Of a stretch of 64,000 nucleotides of DNA, positions 24,524-31,360 are shown piece after piece (position 1 is the stretch's first letter; each line of letters opens with the position of its first letter). The stretch spans positions 310,001 through 374,000 of the forward strand of contig CACWXL010000003.1 in NCBI GenBank assembly GCA_902764825.1. Reading direction: 5' to 3'. Made by a program: the position numbers and the translations under genes. A model generated the notes under the pieces. The model was given only the letters and a program-made list of their open reading frames with translations, made no database searches and had not been told where the DNA came from. Source of the DNA: Oscillospiraceae bacterium. GTDB taxonomy: Bacteria > Bacillota > Clostridia > Saccharofermentanales > Saccharofermentanaceae.

Positions 24524-26044
24524 GTGGCAGACCGAAGACGATATTCATTTTACAGAGGCCTATTTACAGGGGACGTTTTGAATTTTTCGAAGCGTTCCCC
24601 TTTTGTCAAGGAGATCATGTTCGAGAGGATCTATCCTTCAAAGATAATCCTCCCGATGAAGATGCACTATGGCGTTCCTGCCATTCCGGCGGTCAAGGTC
24701 GGTGATTATGTCAGGATCGGCCAGTGCGTAGGTGTTCCGCCTAAAGGAGCATTCTCTGTTCCGGTACACAGCGGTATCTCCGGAAGAGTATCAGACATCT
24801 CAGAGATAAGGCTTCCAAACGGCATTATCACTCCGGCAGTTACCATCGTTAACGACATGAAGCGCACGAGGCTTGAATCTGTTAAACCCAGATCAGGCTT
24901 TAAGATCAGCGCAAGTGAGACTATAGGCATCATCAGGAATGCCGGTATCTGCGGAATGGGCGGAGAAGGAATCCCCACGGCAGCCAAGCTCAAAAGAGCC
25001 AGGAACGAAGCCATAACGGACTTCCTGGTAAACTGCCTTCAGAGTGAACCTTATTCCACATGTGATCTTGTGGCCATAACCGAATATCCCGATTATGTTG
25101 TATTGGGTGCCTGCGCATGTGCAAGAGCAGTCGGAGCATCGAAGTGTGTTTTCCTTATTTCCGAGAACAGAAAAGAGCAGAGAAAGGCTCTTGCCAATTC
25201 AATAGATAAGTTCAAAGCGGATTTTAAGGATCTGGAATTTGACATTAAGCTCTTCAGGGAAAGGTTCCCGCAGGGCTATTACAGACTCGTTGCGAGAGCT
25301 TTGTACGGCAAGAATCTCATGCTCGGCGAGACACTCGAAAAGACTTGCAAGGCAGTACTTTTCAACTGCTCCACAATGCTCGCATGCTGGGAGGCACTGT
25401 CAGATAATATTCCGATGATGAGCAGGATCGTATCTGTCACCGGAGACGCTTCAGGCGGCCACAATATGCTTGTTCCGATCGGCACACCCGTATCAGAACT
25501 TCTTGTAAATGCACAGGACGTCAGGAACGGCAGCGACAGGATCGTCTGGGGCAACTGCCTTACCGGAATCGAAGTAAAAGATCCTGAGCATACGCCCATA
25601 GTTAAGACCACTTCGGTCATTTCTGCGATAAGAAGGACTGAAGTGCCTAAGACACCTTGCATTCATTGCGGCCTTTGCTCAGAATGCTGCCCGATGAACC
25701 TCTCGCCCAATACTATCTATGAGATGCTCAATCAGGGATTAAGACAGAAGGCTTCGGAAGAGGGAGCCAGAGACTGCATAGCATGCGGATCCTGCTCCTA
25801 TGTCTGCCCGGCAGGGATCAATCTTACAACGGCGATCGCAAGCTTTGCAGGAGAAGGAAGGATCATTGAAGTCAACTCGCTTCTGGATAACAGCGGCATG
25901 GATGAGAGGCTCCTTGATGATTATGAGGCACCTGATGTCGGCGGAACATCGCTTCTTGAAGACTATTCCGATGACGGTGATAATAATGACAGGAAAGCAA
26001 CGGATACCATCACGCTTCCGTTCGAGAAGGATAAAGAAGTATGA
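24524..26044 (+). CDS. rnfC: RnfC-like electron transport complex subunit
   Basis: RnfC is the peripheral NADH-side subunit of the Rnf complex. Present: GMGGEGIPTAAKL (nucleotide/FMN-site loop, normally G.GGAGFPT..KL), SEPY (normally ECEPY), and two ferredoxin-type clusters CIHCGLCSECCP and CIACGSCSYVCP. The N-terminus YRG...SKRSPF aligns in spacing with the family FKGG...TKDKPI, so the GTG at 24524 is preferred over an ATG at 24617 that has AAGGAG close by. The usual GGxH is not kept. First gene of a four-gene operon with 4-base overlaps. Roughly 506 residues, normal length. Confidence 0.85.
   Translation: MADRRRYSFYRGLFTGDVLNFSKRSPFVKEIMFERIYPSKIILPMKMHYGVPAIPAVKVGDYVRIGQCVGVPPKGAFSVPVHSGISGRVSDISEIRLPNGIITPAVTIVNDMKRTRLESVKPRSGFKISASETIGIIRNAGICGMGGEGIPTAAKLKRARNEAITDFLVNCLQSEPYSTCDLVAITEYPDYVVLGACACARAVGASKCVFLISENRKEQRKALANSIDKFKADFKDLEFDIKLFRERFPQGYYRLVARALYGKNLMLGETLEKTCKAVLFNCSTMLACWEALSDNIPMMSRIVSVTGDASGGHNMLVPIGTPVSELLVNAQDVRNGSDRIVWGNCLTGIEVKDPEHTPIVKTTSVISAIRRTEVPKTPCIHCGLCSECCPMNLSPNTIYEMLNQGLRQKASEEGARDCIACGSCSYVCPAGINLTTAIASFAGEGRIIEVNSLLDNSGMDERLLDDYEAPDVGGTSLLEDYSDDGDNNDRKATDTITLPFEKDKEV
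24568..24607 (+). other. Hairpin with T-run inside rnfC 5' end
   Basis: GGGGACG and CGTTCCCC pair with one bulge, followed by CTTTTGTC. It looks like a terminator for rpoD, but it lies inside the chosen rnfC frame. If it works, transcription from rpoD would stop here and the start at 24617 would gain support. Confidence 0.35.
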
Positions 26045-27024
26045 GTACTGACAACAGACAGCTTGCGCCCTTTATCCATACGGAGAAAAATGCTCCGTAT
26101 ATCTATATCACGATCCTCGTATCGCTCGTCCCCTGTATTTTCTGCGGAGTGTTCTATTATGGCCTGAGAGCATTTATCCTTATCCTGTTCTGCATGGTCT
26201 CGTTCGTTTTATCGGACAATCTCTGCATGAGGATCACCGGAAGAAGGTCCGGTGGGGACTACTTCGATCTCAGCTCCCTTGTTGAAGGCCTTCTGATAGC
26301 TCTTATGCTGCCTCCTGATACGACTCTCATCACGGCACTCACGGCTGTTTTATTTGCTTCCATCGTTACCAAGCAGGTTTTCGGCGGTGCAGGAAGCAAC
26401 ATCATAAATCCTGCATGTGCAGGACGCTTATTCATTGAACTCGTTATGCCTAACGGAACACAGGGCTTGTCATACGGCGAAGATAATTCCAGGCTGCAGT
26501 TAATGAGCCTTATCGTACAGAAGAAGCCGGGCGCTCTGCCTGATCTGACCAACCTATCTTTTGCAGAGCTTTTAAGCGGCAACTACCCCAGCATGATCGG
26601 TACGGCCTGCTTTGTCTGCATTTTAGTAGGCGGCATTTTCCTTACGCTCAAGGGTACGATGAGACTCTATTCTCCGGTCTCCTACATCCTTACACTGCTC
26701 GTTCTATATCCTGTTGCAACGATCCTGCAGACCAGATCTTTCTCTTTTGACGGTCTCTTTGTATATTTCATGTCATCGGGCGCTGTATTTGTTGCGGTAT
26801 TCCTGTTAGGTGACATGACCACGATGCCTTCGAGGTTTGCAGCAGGCGTTTTTGCGGGTGTCGTGTGCGGAATACTGACACTGGTCACAAAGCCTTTCTT
26901 ATCGCCTATGGTATCGCTCCTGGCACCTGTTATGGCAGTTAACTTCCTTTCGTTCGTTTTGGATTTCTTCTCGAAAACCCTGACCAGAAGGAAGATCCGT
27001 TCCAGGGAGGTGGATGTATCATGA
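26041..27024 (+). CDS. rnfD: RnfD-like membrane subunit
   Basis: A 327-residue NqrB/RnfD-family membrane protein, about nine to ten helices. Family motifs kept: GGDYFDLSSLVEGLLIALMLPP, QVFGGAGSNIINPACAGRLF (family GGxGxNxFNPA) and GDMTTMPS near the end. Normally a Thr in an (S/D)GAT-type sequence binds FMN covalently; here that place reads PDLTNLSFAELLSGNYPSM, so Thr may remain but the motif is degenerate. It overlaps rnfC by ATGA. Expected role: membrane redox carrier and ion pathway in the cytoplasmic membrane. Confidence 0.82.
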   Translation: MSTDNRQLAPFIHTEKNAPYIYITILVSLVPCIFCGVFYYGLRAFILILFCMVSFVLSDNLCMRITGRRSGGDYFDLSSLVEGLLIALMLPPDTTLITALTAVLFASIVTKQVFGGAGSNIINPACAGRLFIELVMPNGTQGLSYGEDNSRLQLMSLIVQKKPGALPDLTNLSFAELLSGNYPSMIGTACFVCILVGGIFLTLKGTMRLYSPVSYILTLLVLYPVATILQTRSFSFDGLFVYFMSSGAVFVAVFLLGDMTTMPSRFAAGVFAGVVCGILTLVTKPFLSPMVSLLAPVMAVNFLSFVLDFFSKTLTRRKIRSREVDVS

Positions 27025-28382
27025 TGACGCATACACAGTTAAAGACACTGATCACTGAAGCTGTTCTTCTGTTTATCTTAAGTGTTGCTCTTGTTATCGG
27101 AGGCTATTTCATTTCCTCCGAGAATGCAAATAAGCGTCTGCAGAATCTGTACCATTCAAGATTTGATATTGTAATGAATTCCGCTTCTTACGAGAAGGTA
27201 AACAGCAAGGCATTAAACAGTTATCCGGAGATCAAGGGCGTCTATATCGGTTACGATGCAAACGGCGCACCTGACGGATATGTTCTTGACCTTACTGTTA
27301 AGTCGCTTTACGGACAGAATCTGAGCATGCTCGTTGCACTCGATTACGAGAACACCAGGATCAAGGGACTTGCTTTAAATGACAACGATGACGAGAATGC
27401 TTTTGTCATCAACAGCCGAGATATGGATCTGATAAAGGATAAGCTCATAGGAAAGCAGATTCCCGTGGCTTTCGTAAAGGAAGAAAAGACAGATGATAAC
27501 GACAACGGCGATAAGATAATGGTTCCGGGCTTAAAGGACGGCGTATATTATGCCCAGCGCCTTTACGATGACAGAAACCGCTATATCGACTATGTTGAGA
27601 TGGAAATCAAGAACGGCATCATTGCAAAGGTTAAGTGGGATGCCTTCAGTACTGATAAGACGAATCATGACCGAAGTGAAGCTTCCTTAAGAGGAGCATA
27701 TCTGACCTCAGGCATTGACTGGGCTACACAGTCCTACAACGTCTGCCATGCTCTCCTTGAGTGCCAGGATCCTGACAGATTAGCCATGAAGTCTGACGGC
27801 ACTACAGATATCGTCAAGGGCGTTACATGCGATATCAGGCCGTTTTATGAGCTTGCTATGGAGTGTATAGAGAACTCCCGTGCCGGCTATGACAAGGATA
27901 AATACATGGTCGGCCTTGATATGATGCTGCTCCACCTTTATCAGAAGGACGCTGAAGATCTGGAATACCTTAACGATGACGGACATGTAGTCTTCTCTTT
28001 CGAGAAAACACCTGAGATCTATACCGTCTACAACAACGATAACGTGGTTACGGGTTATCTGACCGTTATGCAGATCGAAGCAAAGCTTCGCGGAAATACG
28101 ATCCCTGACAGCAAGAATAACACCGACCCGAAGGAGCAGGACGATAATAACCAGGGCGGCAGCGGTGCCATCGATTACGATGCCAGCGAGGATGGTCTGA
28201 CTTCAGGTAATTCTTATGACGATCAGATAATCACGAACAGTTTGGACGATCTTCCCATGAGCGAAATGGCTTCCTTCATCGAGCCTGTTCCTGAGCGCTA
28301 CGATCAGACCAGAACGGTAGTTAAGGCATGTAATACCTGTTACAAGTTCCTTAAGGAATACCTGAATTGGAAGGTAACATAA
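27021..28382 (+). CDS. RnfG-like protein with FMN_bind-type domain, altered
   Basis: A 453-residue protein with one N-terminal membrane helix (about 8-30) and an extracytoplasmic body, overlapping rnfD by four bases. Residues about 70-110 (VKGVYIGYDANGAPDGYVLDL-like) resemble RnfG. A second part from about 173 (DGVYYAQRLYDD...YVEMEIKNGIIAKV) has FMN_bind character. The flavin-attachment sequence SGATxTS appears as R224-G-A-Y-L-T-S230: the Thr that would carry FMN is Tyr227. A long acidic Asn/Asp/Gly linker (about 365-415) precedes a Cys-pair C-terminus. Twice normal RnfG length. The call as RnfG is inference from position and these partial motifs. Confidence 0.6.
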   Translation: MMTHTQLKTLITEAVLLFILSVALVIGGYFISSENANKRLQNLYHSRFDIVMNSASYEKVNSKALNSYPEIKGVYIGYDANGAPDGYVLDLTVKSLYGQNLSMLVALDYENTRIKGLALNDNDDENAFVINSRDMDLIKDKLIGKQIPVAFVKEEKTDDNDNGDKIMVPGLKDGVYYAQRLYDDRNRYIDYVEMEIKNGIIAKVKWDAFSTDKTNHDRSEASLRGAYLTSGIDWATQSYNVCHALLECQDPDRLAMKSDGTTDIVKGVTCDIRPFYELAMECIENSRAGYDKDKYMVGLDMMLLHLYQKDAEDLEYLNDDGHVVFSFEKTPEIYTVYNNDNVVTGYLTVMQIEAKLRGNTIPDSKNNTDPKEQDDNNQGGSGAIDYDASEDGLTSGNSYDDQIITNSLDDLPMSEMASFIEPVPERYDQTRTVVKACNTCYKFLKEYLNWKVT

Positions 28383-29530
28383 TGGGACTGTTTACTGAGA
28401 AATACAATACGCCTTTCGATAACGAGCAGATGAGAAGACCCGTGGACGAGAAGTTTACGGCTTCCCACATCAGACCTGCAAAATATCTCTCAACCAGAGC
28501 ATCCTTGCTTTTGGGCTATACCCTTGTGTCGCTCTGCCTTGAATTCATGATCGCAGGAAATGCCATCTGGTGGCCTGTTGCATGTTCGTTCGCATGTCTT
28601 TTTGTGTGGGCGGCAACGATAAGGTTCTTCATGCCGAGAAATCTGTCCGTAATCAGCCTTATATTCGTTCTGGCGCTCTTTATCGCAGCCGGCGAATACT
28701 CATACAGACTCGGTTTCTGCGTGCCTTACGCGGTTGCAGGATTCATCCCTATGGCGATTGGAATCATGTCTGTAGCCAGATTTAAAGATGACGACAACGA
28801 CAAGTTCACAAGGCCCGCGTTCGGCAGGGAAGTAATGCTCCCTTATGCCATTGCGCTTGTCTGCTCGGTGTTCGGCACAGTCAGCACTTATATCTTTGAG
28901 AAGCGTTATCTGTTCGTATCGCTCCTTGCATCCGTAATGTTCCTCATAGTTATGAGCTGGACGGTATCTAAGCTTTCCGGTGTTCCGAGATGCGCGACCT
29001 CGAAAAAGCTGACTGAATTCTGGGACATTCCTGTTGCAAATATCTCAGAACTCAGGCGTTTCTTGAGTGCAAGAGGCGAATTTGCGGGTGTCTGCCTTGT
29101 CTGTACGGCTGCAGTATATGTTCTGAAGATATTTACCGATGATGAACTGTTCAGGATGACAGCCGTCCCTGCATGCATGTTCGTGTCTCTTCTTATCGGC
29201 ACCATTATGGTCTATGCGGCAAAGCACAATTACAGGAGCTCGATCTTCGGCCTGAGATACTTTATCAGCGAAGTATCGACCGCTTCGGCCTTTATATCAA
29301 TGCTGTTTCTCTTAAATCCCGGGTTCCCGAAGATCTGGCATCTTCTGGTCGCCCTGGCGTTGATCATATGCACGGATATCATAATTACAGGTCTTCTTGC
29401 GGTAATAAGACGAAGGCTGATCTTCGTTTCGAAGTCAAAATACATCGACGGTCTGCCTTTTTACCTTATTCTCATATCTTTGGTTGTAATGTTGGCAGAA
29501 ACTTGTCTTTATAGTATCCCGGGTTTGTGA
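28382..29530 (+). CDS. Polytopic membrane protein in Rnf-like operon
   Basis: A 382-residue protein with about eleven hydrophobic segments; its ATG shares one base with the preceding stop (TAATG), so it is translationally coupled. It takes the position where rnfE and rnfA (six helices each) normally follow rnfG, but it lacks their LG(L/I)CP cysteine motif and any similarity I can recognise. A cytoplasmic loop of about 45 residues (SKLSGVPRCATSKKLTEFWD) divides it. It may be a replacement ion-channel or an unrelated passenger. Function unknown. Confidence 0.65.
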   Translation: MGLFTEKYNTPFDNEQMRRPVDEKFTASHIRPAKYLSTRASLLLGYTLVSLCLEFMIAGNAIWWPVACSFACLFVWAATIRFFMPRNLSVISLIFVLALFIAAGEYSYRLGFCVPYAVAGFIPMAIGIMSVARFKDDDNDKFTRPAFGREVMLPYAIALVCSVFGTVSTYIFEKRYLFVSLLASVMFLIVMSWTVSKLSGVPRCATSKKLTEFWDIPVANISELRRFLSARGEFAGVCLVCTAAVYVLKIFTDDELFRMTAVPACMFVSLLIGTIMVYAAKHNYRSSIFGLRYFISEVSTASAFISMLFLLNPGFPKIWHLLVALALIICTDIIITGLLAVIRRRLIFVSKSKYIDGLPFYLILISLVVMLAETCLYSIPGL

Positions 29531-29536
29531 TATAAT
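29528..29536 (+). promoter_or_regulatory. Extended -10 promoter for tRNA-Arg
   Basis: TGATATAAT, with TATAAT at 29531-29536, lies 11 bases before the tRNA 5' end and overlaps the stop of the preceding gene. No clear -35 box. Confidence 0.55.
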
Positions 29537-29547
29537 CTCGTACGCTT

Positions 29548-29624
29548 GATTGTGTAGCTCAGCTGGATAGAGCGACCGCCTCCTAAGCGGTAGGCCAGCG
29601 GTTCGAATCCGCTCACGATCACCA
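29548..29624 (+). tRNA. tRNA-Arg (anticodon CCT)
   Basis: A complete cloverleaf: acceptor gattgtg / cacgatc, D-arm gctc...gagc, anticodon stem accgc / gcggt with loop ctcctaa (anticodon CCT, reading AGG), T-arm agcgg-ttcgaat-ccgct, encoded CCA end. A terminator hairpin follows. Confidence 0.95.
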
Positions 29625-29634
29625 ATAAAATCAA

Positions 29635-29664
29635 GGGGTTCGAGGCTTTTTCGAGCCCCTTTAT
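29635..29664 (+). terminator. Terminator after tRNA-Arg
   Basis: GGGGTTCGA / TCGAGCCCC (one G-T pair) with a loop GGCTTTTT, followed by TTTATT. Confidence 0.78.
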
Positions 29665-29827
29665 TCTTGCCCGAAAATGGTTGCGAATGGTTGCGAATGT
29701 GAACAAGCCTTCATTTTTCTTCGTAGACAGCTATCCGCCTCTATTTTACCGGCTGATTATCCTCTATTTTGCTGATATGCAGTAATACCAAAGTATTTTG
29801 GTGCATGAATGAACGAAAGTAATTATC

Positions 29828-29857
29828 AAGTGGCCGAAGAGTGCCTTAAGAACGGAA
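29828..29857 (+). repeat. Left 30-bp direct repeat flanking ATPase gene
   Basis: AAGTGGCCGAAGAGTGCCTT followed by AAGAACGGAA; matches 31294-31323 at 28 of 30 positions. Confidence 0.85.
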
Positions 29858-29926
29858 AACGAAGCCCGGAAACACTGTTCTTTCATTGTTTTAGCTGTTC
29901 TTGAAACGCTTCTGAGAAACAATCAA

Positions 29927-29995
29927 ACTTCGGAATTTAATAACTGTTGACTTCGGAATTCGATAATAGTAAACTTCAGAATAAGATAATCTGAG
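29927..29995 (+). repeat. Three 23-bp tandem repeats upstream of ATPase gene
   Basis: Units start at 29927, 29950 and 29973 with an exact 23-base period: ACTTCGGAATTTAATAAC..., ACTTCGGAATTCGATAAT..., ACTTCAGAATAAGATAAT.... They end nine bases before the ATG at 30004. About two helical turns per unit, as in iterated operator sites. Confidence 0.8.
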
Positions 29996-30003
29996 GTTGG
30001 CTT

Positions 30004-31179
30004 ATGATAGAACGAATAGCAAAACAGACCTTATTACGCTTGGCACAGCAATTCCCTGTAGTTGCCGTGACTGGTCCAAGACAAAGCGGAAAATCAACGT
30101 TGGTTCAGGAGACGTTCCCAGATAAACGTTATGTGACTATGGATGATTCATCTGCAAGAGAGCTTGCTTCTTCAAGCCCACGGGACTTCTTAAGAGCATT
30201 CAAGGACGGAGTCATAATAGATGAGGCTCAAAAAGTACCGGAACTGTTTGATGCGTTGAAGTTGATCGTAGATAAAGAGAAATACACACCCGGCAAGTAT
30301 ATTCTTACCGGATCTTCACAATTCAAATTGAAGAAAAACATCAAGGAATCACTTTCCGGGAGAATCGGAATTGTTAATCTCCTTCCGCTTTCTATAGCCG
30401 AACTTAAGCTTCACGGCAATCTCAGCGACGATGCATATGACTATGCTTTTAACGGATTCTATACTCCATTTTATGATGATAAAAAGCATTATGTTCGTGA
30501 AGACTGGTTTGAGAACTATATTGATACATATATTGAGAGGGATGTAGCAGAAGAAATACGTCTCTCGAATCTCTCTCAGTTTAAGAAGTTTATTCAGTTT
30601 TGTGCGATATACAGCGGACAGATGCTTAATATGGAGAGCATATCACGGGAAATCGGCGTATCAGCAAATACGATCAAATCCTGGATCTCGATCCTTGAGA
30701 ATTCTTTCATAATCCATTTATTGGAGCCGGATACTAATAATCTAGGCAGAAGCATCGTAAAGACTCCAAAACTCTATTTTGTTGATGTTGGACTCTTATG
30801 CTATCTGCTCAGGATAGATTCCAAGGAGGAATTGCTGTTATCACGCTATAAGGGTGCTGTTATAGAAACTATGGCAGTCTCCGAGTTGTTGAAATTGAGG
30901 TTCAACAAGGGTCGTAAGGCCGAACTCACATATTTCAGAGACAGTAATGGATTCGAAGTAGATGTAATTGCAGATTGGCATAAAACATATGCCTTGGAAG
31001 TTAAGAGTGATTCAGAGACAGAGAAGAAACTGTCGTCGAATGTCCGCAAATACATAGAACTTCGCGAGACTGAAATTAAAGGGTATGTTTACTATCTCGG
31101 TGATATTACATGCGAAATCAACGACATCAAATATGTATCATGGAAAGATTGGGGAAAAAACGAAGACTCTATAAAATGA
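30004..31179 (+). CDS. AAA ATPase with DUF4143 C-terminal domain
   Basis: A 391-residue P-loop protein. Walker A is GPRQSGKST (about 25-33), Walker B VIIDEAQKVPEL (about 75-86), sensor-1 ILTGSSQFKL; the C-terminal part has GAVIETMAVSELLKLR and YFRDSNGFEVDVIAD...YALEVKSDSE, which is the DUF4143 region with a restriction-endonuclease-like D...E-x-K core. Such ATPases are scattered, frequently transferred genes with no settled function; defence or toxin-like roles have been suggested. The gene is flanked by 30-bp direct repeats, preceded by tandem repeats and stands alone, so it looks horizontally acquired. Confidence 0.88.
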   Translation: MIERIAKQTLLRLAQQFPVVAVTGPRQSGKSTLVQETFPDKRYVTMDDSSARELASSSPRDFLRAFKDGVIIDEAQKVPELFDALKLIVDKEKYTPGKYILTGSSQFKLKKNIKESLSGRIGIVNLLPLSIAELKLHGNLSDDAYDYAFNGFYTPFYDDKKHYVREDWFENYIDTYIERDVAEEIRLSNLSQFKKFIQFCAIYSGQMLNMESISREIGVSANTIKSWISILENSFIIHLLEPDTNNLGRSIVKTPKLYFVDVGLLCYLLRIDSKEELLLSRYKGAVIETMAVSELLKLRFNKGRKAELTYFRDSNGFEVDVIADWHKTYALEVKSDSETEKKLSSNVRKYIELRETEIKGYVYYLGDITCEINDIKYVSWKDWGKNEDSIK

Positions 31180-31293
31180 TCGTTCAGTCGGAATGACTCG
31201 GATAAAAGAATTACATAAACATATATCCCCATTTATCTATTCAATTAAACTAACTTCTAATAATATAAAACCAGGTGTGAGGAAATAGAAATT

Positions 31294-31323
31294 AAGTGGC
31301 TGAAGAGTGGCTTAAGAACGGAA
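31294..31323 (+). repeat. Right 30-bp direct repeat flanking ATPase gene
   Basis: AAGTGGCTGAAGAGTGGCTT followed by AAGAACGGAA; second copy of 29828-29857 with two mismatches, same orientation, 1,466 bases apart. Confidence 0.85.
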
Positions 31324-31360
31324 TGTGAAAATCCGGGAAGGATGGATATCTAAATACTTT

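Larger units (their letters stand above)
29665..30003 (+). other. Intergenic region between tRNA-Arg and ATPase gene
   Basis: No gene seen. It holds a tandem 10-mer (ATGGTTGCGA twice, about 29679-29698), the left copy of a 30-bp direct repeat (29828-29857) and three 23-bp tandem repeats (29927-29995). Its lower GC and repeats differ from neighbouring intergenic DNA, in keeping with a foreign insert next to a tRNA. Confidence 0.6.

Noticed and set aside
28382..29530. RnfE-RnfA fusion
   Set aside because: Helix number is near twelve, but the LG(L/I)CP cysteine motifs and family sequence are absent.
29509..29706. Minus-strand frame with GFEPLAYRLGG
   Set aside because: This is the reverse complement of the tRNA-Arg gene and is a well-known artefact.
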